Notes: generated by a model not told the origin, from the letters alone. A stretch of DNA of 64,000 bases from Sulfuritalea sp. (GCA_030247575.1 JAOTRV010000020.1:1-64000), one strand, 5' to 3'; counted from the first letter of the stretch, positions 10,841-23,821 are shown. A program made the numbers and translations.

Positions 10841-11400
10841 ATCTCTATGCCTTTCGCCCTAAGTGCTGCGGCCAGAGTGTGCGTGGCGCGCGAACAGTGT
10901 GTCTTCACGCTGCCTTCCGAGCAACCCATCGCCGCCGCCGTTTCGGCAATATCCATTTCCTCCCAGTAACGCATCAGGAAGGCTTCACGTTGACGTGGCG
11001 GCAGCTTCTCGATCTCTTTTTCAATCGTAGCAAGGAGTTGCGAGCGCTCCAGCTCCCGGTGCGGAGTCAGCAAACCGTCTGACTCAGTCTCTGCCGCAAA
11101 AGTTTCAAGCGGATCGGCATCTTCGTCGTCACCGGGGGAAAGTGATGACAGCAGAGTTGTCCACAGCGATCTGACTTTGGATCGGCGGTAGCAGTCCCGA
11201 ATGGCGTTTTGCAGGATTCTCTGGAACAGCATTGGCCATTCCGCGACCGGCCGATCACCATATTTTTCCGCGAGGCGCATCATCGAATCTTGGACGATGT
11301 CCAAGGCGGTTTCCTCGTTTCGAATGGCGAACATGGCCTGTTTGAAGGCACGTCGCTCAACGCTGGCAAGAAAATCGGACAGTTCGGTTCGGGAACTCAG
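10837..11400 (-). CDS. ECF RNA polymerase sigma factor, probable CTG start
   Basis: Sigma-70 family factor with region 2 (EETALDIVQDSMMRLAEKYG) and region 4 (LPPRQREAFLMRYWEEMDIAETAAAMG, with a recognition helix in CSEGSVKTHCSRA). The first ATG at 11334 would remove the start of region 2 and lacks a ribosome site. The frame continues upstream with the family-typical residues LSDFLASVERRAFKQA. A CTG at 11400 sits 6 nt after a perfect AGGAG (11411-11407), giving 187 residues, so CTG is the likely start. It heads the cluster with DUF3619, DUF3106 and RDD genes. Partner promoters are not known. Confidence 0.85.
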   Translation of the reverse strand: MSSRTELSDFLASVERRAFKQAMFAIRNEETALDIVQDSMMRLAEKYGDRPVAEWPMLFQRILQNAIRDCYRRSKVRSLWTTLLSSLSPGDDEDADPLETFAAETESDGLLTPHRELERSQLLATIEKEIEKLPPRQREAFLMRYWEEMDIAETAAAMGCSEGSVKTHCSRATHTLAAALRAKGIEI

Positions 11401-11522
11401 GGGTGGCTCCTGCCAGCTTTCAGCAGCTTTTTACTGCGAATGACAGGCTATAAATCTTGACCATTCGCGGACGAGTCAGTAAGGTTATACGTTTCACTCG
11501 AAAAGTGTAACAGGTGTAACCA

Positions 11523-13232
11523 ATGCAGCTAACCGGCGCAGAAATTGTAATCAGGTGCTTGCAGGAGGAGAAGGTCGAGTACGTATTCGGCTATCCCGGC
11601 GGCTCGGTCCTCTATATTTACGACGAACTCTTCAAGCAGGACAAGTTCAAGCATGTCCTGGTTCGCCATGAGCAGGCGGCCGTTCACGCGGCGGATGCTT
11701 ATTCCCGCTCGTCCAACAAGATTGGCGTCTGCATGGTCACCTCGGGGCCGGGCGTCACCAACGCGGTAACGGGAATCGCCACAGCGCACATGGATTCGGT
11801 GCCGATGGTCATCATCAGCGGCCAGGTACCGACAGCCTATATCGGACAGGATGCCTTCCAGGAGTGCGACACGGTCGGGATTACCCGCCCCTGCGTCAAG
11901 CACAATTTTCTGGTCAAGGATGTCAGGGATCTGGCGATCACCTTGAAAAAGGCCTTCTACATCGCCAAGACCGGCCGCCCCGGTCCCGTGCTGGTCGATA
12001 TCCCGAAGGACATCACCAACCAGAAGTGCGAGTTCGAATACCCCAAAGCCATCGCCATGCGCTCCTACAACCCGGTGGTCAAGGGTCATAGCGGCCAGAT
12101 CAAGAAGGCGGTGCAGATGCTGCTGGAGGCCAAGCGGCCGATGATCTACGCGGGCGGCGGGGTGATTCTCTCGGATGCCGCGGAAAAACTCGCGAAGCTT
12201 GCTCGCACTCTCGGGTATCCCGTGACCAACACCCTGATGGGTTTGGGTGGCTATCCCGCGACCGACAAGCAGTCACTGGGCATGCTCGGCATGCATGGCA
12301 CTTATGAAGCCAACATGGCCATGCAGAACTGCGACGTCCTGATTGCAGTCGGCGCGCGGTTCGACGATCGGGTGATTGGCAATCCGGTGCATTTCGCCGA
12401 GATCCCGCGCAAGATCATCCACATTGATATCGACCCTTCCTCGATTTCCAAGCGTGTCAAGGTCGACGTGCCCATCGTCGGCAACCTGCCGGATGTGCTC
12501 GACGAACTGCAGAAGCTTCTCGAAGCTTCCGCCGGCGTACCCGATCCGAAGGCATTGGCGGCCTGGTGGAAGCAGATCGACGAGTGGCGTGGCAAGAAGT
12601 CGCTCAAGTACAGACAGGGCAAGGATGTCATCATGCCCCAGTACGTGGTGGAAAAACTCTACGAAGTCACGGGCGGCGAGGCCTTCGTTACTTCCGACGT
12701 GGGTCAGCACCAGATGTGGGCCGCGCAGTACTACAAGTTCGACAAACCCCGGCGCTGGATCAACTCCGGTGGCCTTGGCACCATGGGTGTGGGTTTGCCT
12801 TATGCGATGGGCGTGCGCTTCGCCAATCCCAAAGCGACCGTTGCATGCATTACCGGCGAGGCCTCGATTCAGATGAATATCCAGGAGTTGTCTACCGCCA
12901 AGCAATTCCGCCTGCCGATCAAGATCATCAATCTCAACAATCGGTATTTGGGCATGGTGCGCCAGTGGCAGCAGATGTTCCATGGCAACCGCTACGCCGA
13001 GTCCTACGTCGATGCTTTGCCGGATTTCGTCAAGCTGGCTGAATCCTACGGTCATGTCGGCATGAAGATCGAACGTCCTGCCGATGTCGAGCCGGCTTTG
13101 CGCGAGGCATTCACCAAGCACAAGAATGATCTTGTTTTCATGGATTTCCTCACTGACCAGACGGCCAACGTGTATCCCATGGTGGCGGCCGGCAAGGGTT
13201 TGTCGGAAATGATTCTGGCCGAGGAACTGTAA
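11523..13232 (+). CDS. ilvB: Acetolactate synthase large (catalytic) subunit
   Basis: ThDP- and FAD-dependent acetohydroxyacid synthase that makes acetolactate or acetohydroxybutyrate for valine, leucine and isoleucine synthesis. The 569-residue protein has the catalytic Glu in RHEQAAVHAADAYSR near 45, the central FAD region, and the ThDP motif GEASIQMNIQELSTAKQ...NNRYLGMVRQWQ near 445-480. The AHAS-specific VRQWQ segment separates it from other ThDP enzymes. It is the first gene of ilvB-ilvH-ilvC. It could equally be named ilvI. Confidence 0.97.
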   Translation: MQLTGAEIVIRCLQEEKVEYVFGYPGGSVLYIYDELFKQDKFKHVLVRHEQAAVHAADAYSRSSNKIGVCMVTSGPGVTNAVTGIATAHMDSVPMVIISGQVPTAYIGQDAFQECDTVGITRPCVKHNFLVKDVRDLAITLKKAFYIAKTGRPGPVLVDIPKDITNQKCEFEYPKAIAMRSYNPVVKGHSGQIKKAVQMLLEAKRPMIYAGGGVILSDAAEKLAKLARTLGYPVTNTLMGLGGYPATDKQSLGMLGMHGTYEANMAMQNCDVLIAVGARFDDRVIGNPVHFAEIPRKIIHIDIDPSSISKRVKVDVPIVGNLPDVLDELQKLLEASAGVPDPKALAAWWKQIDEWRGKKSLKYRQGKDVIMPQYVVEKLYEVTGGEAFVTSDVGQHQMWAAQYYKFDKPRRWINSGGLGTMGVGLPYAMGVRFANPKATVACITGEASIQMNIQELSTAKQFRLPIKIINLNNRYLGMVRQWQQMFHGNRYAESYVDALPDFVKLAESYGHVGMKIERPADVEPALREAFTKHKNDLVFMDFLTDQTANVYPMVAAGKGLSEMILAEEL

Positions 13233-13234
13233 GC

Positions 13235-13726
13235 ATGCGACACATCATTTCCATTCTCATCGAAAACGAGGCCGGCGCGCTTTCCCGTGTCTCCGGCCTG
13301 TTCTCCGCCCGTGCTTTCAACATCGAATCGCTGACGGTAGCGCCGACGGAAGACGCCTCCCTTTCCCGCATGACCATCGTCAGCACGGGCTCGGACGAAG
13401 TCATCGAACAGATCACCAAGCAGCTCAACAAGCTGATAGATGTCGTCAAGGTGGTGGATCTGTCCGAAGCCGCGCATATCGAGCGCGAGCTGATGCTGGT
13501 CAAGGTACGCGCCGCCGGCAAGGATCGTGAGGAGATGAAGCGTATCGCCGATATATTCCGCGGCCGCATCATCGATGTCACCGATTCGACCTACGTTATC
13601 GAACTGACAGGCAATGGCTCCAAGCTGGATGCCTTCCTCGAAGCCATCGATCGCGCGCTGATCCTCGAAACCGTTCGCACTGGCGTGTCCGGCATCGGAC
13701 GCGGCGATCGCATTCTCAAAGTCTGA
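13235..13726 (+). CDS. ilvH: Acetolactate synthase small (regulatory) subunit
   Basis: A 163-residue regulatory subunit that activates IlvB and confers valine feedback. An N-terminal ACT domain (RHIISILIENEAGALSRVSG, with the ligand-site Asn-Glu-x-Gly) is followed by the C-terminal ALS_ss domain (ERELMLVKVRAAG...RGRIIDVTDSTYVIELTG). It starts 2 bp after ilvB, so translational coupling is likely. Confidence 0.97.
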   Translation: MRHIISILIENEAGALSRVSGLFSARAFNIESLTVAPTEDASLSRMTIVSTGSDEVIEQITKQLNKLIDVVKVVDLSEAAHIERELMLVKVRAAGKDREEMKRIADIFRGRIIDVTDSTYVIELTGNGSKLDAFLEAIDRALILETVRTGVSGIGRGDRILKV

Positions 13727-13733
13727 ACTCTGA

Positions 13734-14765
<1,032 letters not shown>

Positions 14766-14783
14766 GACCGCGGCGCAACTCAG

Positions 14784-14810
14784 GCAAGGCGTGGCGGTGC
14801 CATGCCTTGC
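14784..14810 (+). terminator. Hairpin after ilvC, possible weak terminator
   Basis: A 12-bp stem with one G-T mismatch and a 3-nt loop lies 19 bp after the ilvC stop. No T-run follows, so it is not a standard intrinsic terminator. It could stabilise the 3' end of the ilv mRNA or act with Rho. Confidence 0.35.
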
Positions 14811-14935
14811 GCCGCACGCTGTCGCCTTCGCCTGTTCGACAGTTGGCGAGTTCAATGGCCAGGGTGTCCGGGGCACTTGTCGCATGCCCGGCTTGAGCCG
14901 TTAGAATAGGATCCGTTCCTTTCCGCCACTTCACC

Positions 14936-15703
14936 ATGCCGGCAATCCCACCTCGCAAGGCGCTGATGAATCCTGAACTGCGTCGGCGCGGAATTTATGT
15001 GCTGCCCAATCTGCTGACCACCGCAGGGCTGTTCTCCGGTTTTTACGCCATCGTGCAAGCCATGACGGGGCGGTTCGAGCATGCGGCGGTCGCTATTTTC
15101 ATCGCCATGGTGTTCGACGGCCTCGATGGCCGTGTAGCGCGCATGACTCGTACACAGAGTGCGTTTGGCGCGGAGTACGATTCCTTGTCCGACATGGTGT
15201 CTTTTGGCGCCGCTCCGGCGTTGATTGTCTTCGAGTGGGCGATGAAGGGCATGGGCAAGTGGGGCTGGATCGCTGCATTTGTCTATTGTGCGGGGGCGGC
15301 ACTCCGCTTGGCCCGCTTCAATACCAATCTTGGCGTAGTGGACAAGCGCTATTTTCAGGGCTTGCCAAGTCCGGCGGCGGCCGCGCTGGTCGCCGGTTTC
15401 ATCTGGATCATCAACGACCTGAACATTCCGGGAGAGGACGTTCGGTGGTACGCCTTTGCCCTTACGCTTTTTGCCGGCATCACCATGGTCAGCACGCTAC
15501 GCTACTGGAGCGGCAAGGACATCAATTTGCGCCGCAGTGTGCCGTTTATGGTGGTTCCCGCCATCGTTCTTGTCTATGTCCTGGTGGTTTCCTATCCGCC
15601 CGGGGTGCTGTTCGCGCTGTTTCTGGCCTATGCCTTGTCGGGCTACGTGATGGCGGCATGGAGTTGGCGTGGCCGGCGGAAGCGCAATCTTGGCGACGGC
15701 TGA
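14936..15703 (+). CDS. pssA: CDP-diacylglycerol-serine O-phosphatidyltransferase
   Basis: Membrane enzyme that makes phosphatidylserine, the precursor of phosphatidylethanolamine. The 255-residue protein has the CDP-alcohol phosphotransferase motif spread over FDGLDGRVARMTRTQS and FGAEYDSLSDMVSFG (D-G-x2-A-R-x8-G-x3-D-x3-D), and about seven hydrophobic helices. Start at 14936 (MPAIPPRKALMNPELRRRG); an ATG at 14966 is an alternative. Its place between ilvC and leuA is the standard betaproteobacterial order, although psd is absent here. Confidence 0.94.
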   Translation: MPAIPPRKALMNPELRRRGIYVLPNLLTTAGLFSGFYAIVQAMTGRFEHAAVAIFIAMVFDGLDGRVARMTRTQSAFGAEYDSLSDMVSFGAAPALIVFEWAMKGMGKWGWIAAFVYCAGAALRLARFNTNLGVVDKRYFQGLPSPAAAALVAGFIWIINDLNIPGEDVRWYAFALTLFAGITMVSTLRYWSGKDINLRRSVPFMVVPAIVLVYVLVVSYPPGVLFALFLAYALSGYVMAAWSWRGRRKRNLGDG

Positions 15704-15785
15704 CGCCGGTCGCGGTCGCATTGACCCTGACACGCCCTGATAAAACCTGTTGCGCGGCCGGAATAAAATCTTTATAGTCATTGCC

Positions 15786-15896
15786 ATGGCTACGGCAATC
15801 ATCTTTTCCGCGATATTTCTTGCCCTCTCGGGCGCGCTGATCGCGCGCCAGCCGCTGCGTGCCAAGCTGCTTCCGCTGCTGCGCCGCGCGCGCTAA
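15786..15896 (+). CDS. Small Leu-rich ORF, possible leu leader peptide
   Basis: A 36-codon frame (MATAIIFSAIFLALSGAL..., ending in Arg-rich LLPLLRRAR) between pssA and leuA. Eight codons are leucine, including two adjacent pairs near the end (CTG CTT and CTG CTG). A GC hairpin follows at about 15928-15952, upstream of leuA. This is the layout of a leucine attenuation leader, but the Leu codons are common ones, no clear Shine-Dalgarno precedes the ATG, and the hairpin is imperfect. A small membrane protein or a chance frame are alternatives. Confidence 0.3.
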   Translation: MATAIIFSAIFLALSGALIARQPLRAKLLPLLRRAR

Positions 15897-15983
15897 GTAC
15901 ATCCCCCCACAATCCGGTTGTTCATAGTGCCCGCCCTGCGAGGGGCGGCATAGGCTATTTTCGATTTTCCCCAGGAGACACTC

Positions 15984-17505
15984 ATGTCCAAGGACCATTT
16001 GATCATTTTCGACACGACCTTGCGCGATGGCGAGCAGAGCCCCGGCGCTTCCATGACCAAAGAGGAAAAGCTGCGGATCGCCCGTCAGCTTGAGCGGATG
16101 CGCGTCGACGTCATCGAGGCGGGTTTCCCGGCGGCATCCAACGGCGATTTCGAGGCGGTCAGGGCAGTCGCCGAAGCCATCAAGGACTCGACGATCGCCG
16201 GGTTGTCCCGCGCCTTCGACAAGGATATCGCACGGGCGCTCGACGCCATCAAGCCGGCCAAGTCCGGACGAATCCACACCTTCATTGCGACCAGCCCGAT
16301 CCACATGGAGAAAAAGCTGCGCATGGCGCCCGACGATGTGCTGGTGGCGGCACGGCATGCGGTGCGCTTCGCGCGCAACGGGATCGACGATGTCGAGTTT
16401 TCCTGCGAGGATGCGGGGCGATCCAACCTCGATTTCCTCTGCCGCATCATCGAAGCGGTGATCAAGGAGGGCGCTTCCACCATCAATATCCCCGACACCG
16501 TGGGGTACAACGTGCCCGAACAATATGCGGAGCGAATCCGTCAATTGCGCGAACGGATTCCCAACTCGGACAAGGTGATCTGGTCGGTGCATTGCCACAA
16601 CGACCTTGGCCTGGCGGTGGCCAACAGCCTTGCCGCCGTGATGGCAGGAGCGCGCCAGGTCGAATGCACCATCAACGGTCTTGGCGAGCGCGCAGGAAAT
16701 GCCGCACTCGAGGAAATCGTCATGGCAGTGCATACGAGGCAAGACGTGTTTCCCTGCGTCACCCGGATCGATACCACGCAGATCGTCGGGGCATCGAAGA
16801 TGGTATCCAGCATTACCGGGTTCCCGGTGCAGCCGAACAAGGCGATCGTCGGCGCCAACGCGTTCGCTCACGAATCCGGCATCCATCAGGACGGCGTCCT
16901 GAAACACCGCGAAACCTACGAAATCATGCGGGCCGAAGACGTCGGCTGGAACGCCAACAAGCTGGTGCTGGGCAAGCATTCCGGACGTACCGCGTTCAAG
17001 GCCCGCTTGAAGGAACTCGGTATCGAGGTGGAAAGCGAACAGGTGCTGAATACGGCATTTGCACACTTCAAGGAGCTTGCCGACAAGAAGCACGAGATCT
17101 TCGACGAAGACCTTCATGCACTGATGAGTGATGAGATGGTTCCGCCAGACGACGAGCATTACAAACTCGTGTCGTCGATGTTCCATTCGGAAACCGGCGA
17201 GGCGCCGCAGGCCCGCCTGACGCTTTCGGCAGGTGGCGCGGAGAAGCAGGCGGCGTCGAGCGGCAGTGGTCCTGTCGATGCCACCTTCAAGGCGATCGAA
17301 AGCGTTGCCGCGAGCGGATCGGAACTGTTGCTTTATTCGGTTAACGCCATCACCACGGGCACCGATGCTCAGGGCGAGGTGACGGTGCGTCTGTCGAAGG
17401 ACGGCAGGATCGTGAATGGTCAGGGTGCCGATACGGACATCGTGGTCGCTTCGGCGAAGGCTTATATCAATGCCCTCAACAAGCTGTGCTCCGGGCAGGA
17501 AAAGC

Positions 17506-17522
<17 letters not shown>
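15984..17522 (+). CDS. leuA: 2-isopropylmalate synthase
   Basis: Condenses acetyl-CoA with 2-oxoisovalerate, the committed step of leucine synthesis. The 512-residue protein has the catalytic TIM-barrel motif [14 protein letters not shown] (9-22), the metal site [12 protein letters not shown] near 205, [14 protein letters not shown] near 293, and a C-terminal LeuA allosteric domain that binds leucine ([17 protein letters not shown]). A CAGGAGA site precedes the ATG. It overlaps the convergent DUF2069 gene by 17 bp. Confidence 0.97.
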
Positions 17523-19319
<1,797 letters not shown>

Positions 19320-19323
<4 letters not shown>

Positions 19324-20831
19324 CTGGCAGTGGGGTTGCGAATGAACTCGAATACCTCGACGCTGGAGGTTTCGATGAGGCTGCGGTGCGGCATGCATTC
19401 GACGATCCGCAAGCGAGTCTCGTGCTCCTGCAGCAATGTGAATGGACGCGCGTTGTAGTTTCCGCGCACGGCCAGAATCGCTTCACCGCGGTTGAGGCTA
19501 GCCAGCGCCGGCAGGAGCAGCGCCGGTATCGGGGGCTCCGGATTTCGCGTGCTAAGGGCTTGTATCCGAATCGGCTTTGCCGATGGCGCCACGACTTCCA
19601 GACCCAACTCGACATGGCTGCTGCTCTTGCTGCGAGCCCAGCGCACAAGGCAGATCTGCCAGGCAGCACCGGCGCCGGTGCGCAAACCCACGGCACAGCC
19701 CGGCACGATGCCGGCGACCTCGCCTACGATATGTACGATCGCATAGCCGGCAGGGCTTTCGTTGAGCAGGGTCCAGTCACTGTATGTCAGTTCGCATTCA
19801 CGGGAAGCGGGCTCAAGCTGGGAATCGCTGTCCAGGGCGGTCCACAAGGTGCTCATCTGCGTGCAGACCTCCACTTGCAGGGCTTGCGGGCGGCGATTGA
19901 AGCTGCGCCGTCGCGGCGCGGTCCAGTATTGCCGGGCCCGTTCCAGAGCATTGCGGTAGTCGGCGCCGGCTGCCTGAAGCGGCAGTCCGAGTGTCAGTGG
20001 CGGCACGCCGTCGCCGAGTTGGTCCACATGCCGGGCAGCAAGGTTGGCGAGTTCGCCAAAACGGAAGTAGAGGCAGGGCCCCCCGTCAGGTATGACGCGT
20101 TCGAGGGCAATCGGAGGTTGGTCGATATTGGCATTGAGCCAGTACCAGTCGCCGGCTTTTTCGGGACGGATCATGTCGATGCGGACGGCTCCGGCGTTAG
20201 CGTCGAGATACTCCGCGAGAAAGGCTATTTCGCGCGGTGCGAGCCCTTCGGGTTGCGCCGCGGTGAGCGCCAGCATCGTCTTGAAGCGGGCATCGATTGC
20301 GCCCATTTCGGCGGGAAGGGTCGCTGTCGGGTCGACGGACTCGTGGGCGCGATGATAGAGAGCTTGCGCATTGCGCCAGAAGCCCATGGGTGCAGGTGTC
20401 GCCGTCAGCAAGATGGCGAGGAGCTGCCGCGACAGATTGAACATTCCTTGCAGGCAGATTTGCGGACCGCTGCGACGGATATGGGAAAGATTCTGCGGGG
20501 TAATGTCGTCGGCAATCTTCAGCCAGGCTTCACCCAGCTCCGCCCGCAAGCCGATCAAGCCCTGGGCTACCGTGCCGAGGTGGATCGGCAACGGCAGCTT
20601 GACGTCGAGCAGCATCGGAATCAGCGCCGCATCGATCCGTTCGGCCCGCCGCTGGAGCAATTCGTCGATCTTGATCCGGCTTCGCAACGGAAGTTTCAGG
20701 AGGCCAAGCGCGGCGATGTGCTTTCGCAAGGGCACCAGATCGAGCAGCGGATCGCCCTCTTGCGGCTCGGCGAGCCAATCCAATGCTTGTTGCAGCTGGA
20801 TCGGCGGCGGAGGGATCTTTCTGCGGCGCAT
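19320..20831 (-). CDS. Uncharacterised protein, possible C-terminal PilZ-like domain
   Basis: About 503 residues from the ATG at 20831 (MRRRKIPPPPIQLQQALDWL). The long helical N-terminal two-thirds have no signal peptide or membrane helix. The C-terminal 130 residues read like a beta-barrel with GIVPGCAVGLRT, QICLVRWARS and HVELGLEVVAPSAKPIRI, reminiscent of PilZ folds, but the c-di-GMP motif RxxxR...D/NxSxxG is not clearly present. I do not recognise a characterised family. It lies divergently from pyrF. A longer frame to 20942 has no support. Confidence 0.6.
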
Positions 20832-20913
20832 GATGAGCGAACGGCCTAGAGTGAAACTCGATTCTAGTAGAATCTTGAAGCATTTTCTTTTGCCGCATTG
20901 CGAGGACTCCGAA

Positions 20914-21648
20914 ATGACCAGCCTGCTGTCTGCCAAGCCCATCGAGCCGATGGACCGCTTGATCGTTGCTCTCGATGTGCCGGATGCTGCGGCCGCGCGC
21001 GATCTGGTGATCGAGCTGGGCGATGCGGTGGTCTTCTACAAGATCGGGCTGGAACTGTTCATGACAGGCGGCTATTTCGAACTGCTGCAGTGGCTGGTCA
21101 GCCAGGGCAAGAAGGTGTTTGTCGATCTGAAGTTTTTCGATGTGCCCGAGACGGTGCGTTCGGCGGTGCGGGCACTGGCCAACAGCGGAGCCACGTTTGC
21201 GACCATTCACGGCAATCAGGCCATCATGGAAGCGGCGGTGAAGGACAAGGGCGACCTCAAGATTCTGGCGGTCACGGTGCTGACCAGTCTTGATCGCGGT
21301 GATCTGGATGACCTCGGATTCTCCTGCGATGTCGGGAAGCTGGTGTTGTCGCGCGCTCGCCGGGCGCTGGCCGCGGGGGTGGATGGGATTGTTTCGTCGG
21401 GCCTCGAGGCGCCGATGATCCGGCGCGAACTGGGCAACAAGCTGATGGTCGTCACCCCCGGCATTCGGCCGGTCGAGAACAAGCCGGTCGATGACCAGAA
21501 GCGTACGGTCGATGTGGCCCAGGCCTTCGAGAACGGCGCCGACTATATCGTGGTCGGGCGGCCGATCCGCCAGGCGGCGAACCCGCGCGAGGCGGCGCTC
21601 GGCATACAGCGGACCATCCGCGAGGTCTTCTCCGCGTCCGGCACCTGA
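20914..21648 (+). CDS. pyrF: Orotidine 5'-phosphate decarboxylase
   Basis: Final step of UMP synthesis. From the ATG at 20914, which follows a GCGAGGA site, the protein has 244 residues. The active-site segment KKVFVDLKFFDVPETV contains the Lys-Asp pair (family DxKxxD), followed by TIHGNQAIMEAA and the phosphate-binding VTPGIRP...ADYIVVGRPI. Upstream in-frame sequence belongs to the opposite-strand gene and is not coding here. Confidence 0.96.
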   Translation: MTSLLSAKPIEPMDRLIVALDVPDAAAARDLVIELGDAVVFYKIGLELFMTGGYFELLQWLVSQGKKVFVDLKFFDVPETVRSAVRALANSGATFATIHGNQAIMEAAVKDKGDLKILAVTVLTSLDRGDLDDLGFSCDVGKLVLSRARRALAAGVDGIVSSGLEAPMIRRELGNKLMVVTPGIRPVENKPVDDQKRTVDVAQAFENGADYIVVGRPIRQAANPREAALGIQRTIREVFSASGT

Positions 21649-21761
21649 AGGGGGCGGATGATTCCGGGATCCGGGGCGGCCGATAGTCGAACGCTACGCC
21701 TTGTTTTATCCGGCTTTTTGAAATAAAATCGTCGGCTTTCCCGCTTTTTCAAGAGAACATC

Positions 21762-22016
21762 ATGGTTGTCATTCGTCTCGCCCGTAGCGGTGCCAAGAAG
21801 CGCCCTTTCTTCAATATGGTGGTAGCCGACTCGCGCAATCGCCGCGATGGCCGCTTCATTGAGCGCATCGGTTATTACAACCCTGTCGCCGCCGCCAACG
21901 AAAACGGCTTGGTAATCAATGCCGAGCGTCTGGCATTCTGGCAGGGACATGGCGCACAGTTGTCGCCCACCGCCGCACGTCTGGTCAAGCAGGCCGCGGC
22001 GACAAAGGCCGCCTAA
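21762..22016 (+). CDS. rpsP: 30S ribosomal protein S16
   Basis: An 84-residue small-subunit protein beginning [20 protein letters not shown], with [18 protein letters not shown], the hallmark of bS16. First gene of the conserved rpsP-rimM-trmD-rplS operon. The ATG follows a CAAGAGAAC site. Confidence 0.98.
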   Translation: MVVIRLARSGAKKRPFFNMVVADSRNRRDGRFIERIGYYNPVAAANENGLVINAERLAFWQGHGAQLSPTAARLVKQAAATKAA

Positions 22017-22021
22017 GCCGC

Positions 22022-22528
22022 ATGATTGTTTTGGGGCGCATCGTCGCCCCGTTTGGAGTGCAAGGCTGGCTGCGGGTTCATCCCTTCGGTGATGACCCCG
22101 GGGCATGGCGGAAGATGACGCAGTGGTGGCTTTCTGCGGACGTCCATGCTCCCGCCGAAAGCTGGAAGGTGCATGGTCTCGAGGCCGTCAAACTGCACGG
22201 CGATGGCGTCGTGGCGAAGCTTGCCGGCATCGACGACCGGGATGCATCCGAAGCGCTGGGCAGTTGTTTTTTTGGCGCCCCGCGCGAGGCGTTGCCGGCA
22301 CCGGAACAGGATGAGTACTACTGGGCCGATCTGATCGGTCTGGCTGTTGTGAATATGCAGAACCAGCCCTTGGGCCGGGTCAAGTCTCTGATCGAGACGG
22401 GCGCGAACGAAGTGCTGGTGGTAGTGGACGGCGACCGAGAGAGATTGCTGCCCTTCGTTGAACATGTAGTGAAGGCGGTGGATGTTCCGGGTGGGATAAT
22501 CCACGCCGACTGGGAAAGCGACTGGTGA
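22022..22528 (+). CDS. rimM: 16S rRNA processing protein RimM
   Basis: Assists 30S maturation by binding S19 near the 16S 3' domain. The 168-residue protein has the N-terminal RimM barrel ([24 protein letters not shown]) and a C-terminal PRC barrel ([36 protein letters not shown], in two blocks) ending [14 protein letters not shown]. It overlaps the GTG start of trmD by 4 bp. Confidence 0.96.
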   Translation: MIVLGRIVAPFGVQGWLRVHPFGDDPGAWRKMTQWWLSADVHAPAESWKVHGLEAVKLHGDGVVAKLAGIDDRDASEALGSCFFGAPREALPAPEQDEYYWADLIGLAVVNMQNQPLGRVKSLIETGANEVLVVVDGDRERLLPFVEHVVKAVDVPGGIIHADWESDW

Positions 22529-23292
22529 GTTTGCGCTTCGATGTCATCACGCTGTTCCCCGAGATGTTTGCGGCGCTGACGGCATCGGGAATTACCCGGC
22601 GGGCGCTGGATCGGGGACTGTGGCAGATCGAATGCTGGAATCCTCGCCAGTGGACGCAGGACGTGCATCGAACGGTGGATGACCGGCCCTACGGCGGCGG
22701 CCCCGGGATGGTGATGATGGCCTCCCCGCTGGAGCAGGCGATAGCGGCGGCAAAAGAGGCAGCAAAGGCGGCGGCAGGAGTCGACGCTGGCGGTACGGCG
22801 AAAGTGATCTGTCTTTCGCCACAGGGCGCGCGGATCGATCAGCGGCGTGTGGCGGAACTGGCGGCAGGCGAAGGGGCGATTCTGCTCTGCGGCCGCTACG
22901 AAGGAATTGACGAGCGGCTGATCGAGCGCTGTGTGGATGAAGAACTGTCGCTGGGAGATTTTGTTCTTTCCGGCGGCGAACTGGCGGCGATGGCCCTGAT
23001 GGATGCCTGCATCAGGCAACTGCCGGGGGCGTTGAACGATGAGGCTTCGGCAGTGGAAGATTCGTTTGCCGCAGGCTTGCTGGACTGTCCGCACTACACG
23101 CGGCCGGAGGTATATGAAGGATTGGCGGTGCCGGATGTGCTGTTGTCCGGCAACCACGAAAGAATCCGGCGCTGGCGCCTGAAACAGGCGCTGGGCAGGA
23201 CCTGGCGGAGGCGTCCTGATCTTCTTGAGATCAGGGAACTGAGCCGGGAAGAAGCCGAGCTGCTGGCGGAATTTCAGCGGGACGGCAAGTAG
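22525..23292 (+). CDS. trmD: tRNA (guanine-37-N1)-methyltransferase
   Basis: SPOUT-knot enzyme that makes m1G37 and prevents +1 frameshifting. The 255-residue protein starts with GTG (overlapping rimM) and contains the cofactor knot [33 protein letters not shown] (split around 118-150). The segment after the [14 protein letters not shown] helix holds GVDAGGTAK (residues 85-93) from the dispersed repeat, about 8-10 residues longer than usual before KVICLSPQG. Confidence 0.96.
   Translation: MSLRFDVITLFPEMFAALTASGITRRALDRGLWQIECWNPRQWTQDVHRTVDDRPYGGGPGMVMMASPLEQAIAAAKEAAKAAAGVDAGGTAKVICLSPQGARIDQRRVAELAAGEGAILLCGRYEGIDERLIERCVDEELSLGDFVLSGGELAAMALMDACIRQLPGALNDEASAVEDSFAAGLLDCPHYTRPEVYEGLAVPDVLLSGNHERIRRWRLKQALGRTWRRRPDLLEIRELSREEAELLAEFQRDGK
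22777..22801 (+). repeat. Dispersed 25-nt repeat, copy 3 (inside trmD)
   Basis: Hybrid of the two subtypes: left block AGTCGACGCTGG, spacer CGGT, right block ACGGCGA. It is in the same codon phase as copies 1 and 2 and gives Gly-Val-Asp-Ala-Gly-Gly-Thr-Ala. It lies in a surface loop between helix and strand. Confidence 0.85.
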
Positions 23293-23378
23293 AAAAGGCG
23301 TGCATCAGGGCGCAAGCCCTGCGCTGTACGAGAGGTTGGCGGGTGTTATCCGCAGCCATAACTTGATGGAGTAAAGCA

Positions 23379-23741
23379 ATGAACCTGATTCAGCAACTCG
23401 ATAACGAAGAAATCGCCCGACTGGGCAAGACCATTCCGGCGTTCGCCCCGGGCGACACCGTGATCGTCAATGTGAATGTGGTCGAAGGCGACCGCAAGCG
23501 CGTCCAAGCCTTCGAAGGCGTGGTCATCTCCAAGCGCAATCGCGGCCTCAATTCGAATTTCATCGTGCGCAAGATTTCGTCCGGCGAGGGCGTCGAGCGC
23601 ACCTTCCAGACCTACTCGCCGCTGATCGCCAGCATCGAGGTCAAGCGCCGCGGCGACGTGCGCCGCGCCAAGCTCTACTACCTGCGCGATCGCTCCGGCA
23701 AGTCGGCCCGCATCAAGGAAAAACTTACCCGCAAGGCTTGA
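23379..23741 (+). CDS. rplS: 50S ribosomal protein L19
   Basis: A 120-residue large-subunit protein at the 30S-50S interface. It has [45 protein letters not shown] and the end [22 protein letters not shown], all standard bL19. It is the last gene of the operon, followed by a strong terminator. Confidence 0.98.
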   Translation: MNLIQQLDNEEIARLGKTIPAFAPGDTVIVNVNVVEGDRKRVQAFEGVVISKRNRGLNSNFIVRKISSGEGVERTFQTYSPLIASIEVKRRGDVRRAKLYYLRDRSGKSARIKEKLTRKA

Positions 23742-23767
23742 TCCGACGTCATTCGATCGGAGAGAGC

Positions 23768-23803
23768 AAAAAGGGCCGCCCGGCATGCCGGGCGGCCCTT
23801 TTT
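23768..23803. terminator. Strong bidirectional Rho-independent terminator
   Basis: A perfect stem of about 17 bp (A-run, GGGCCGCCCGGC and its complement, T-run) with a tiny AT-centred loop lies between the convergent rplS and folE2 genes. It serves both directions. Confidence 0.93.
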
Positions 23804-23821
23804 GCTGGGACAGCGCGAAGA

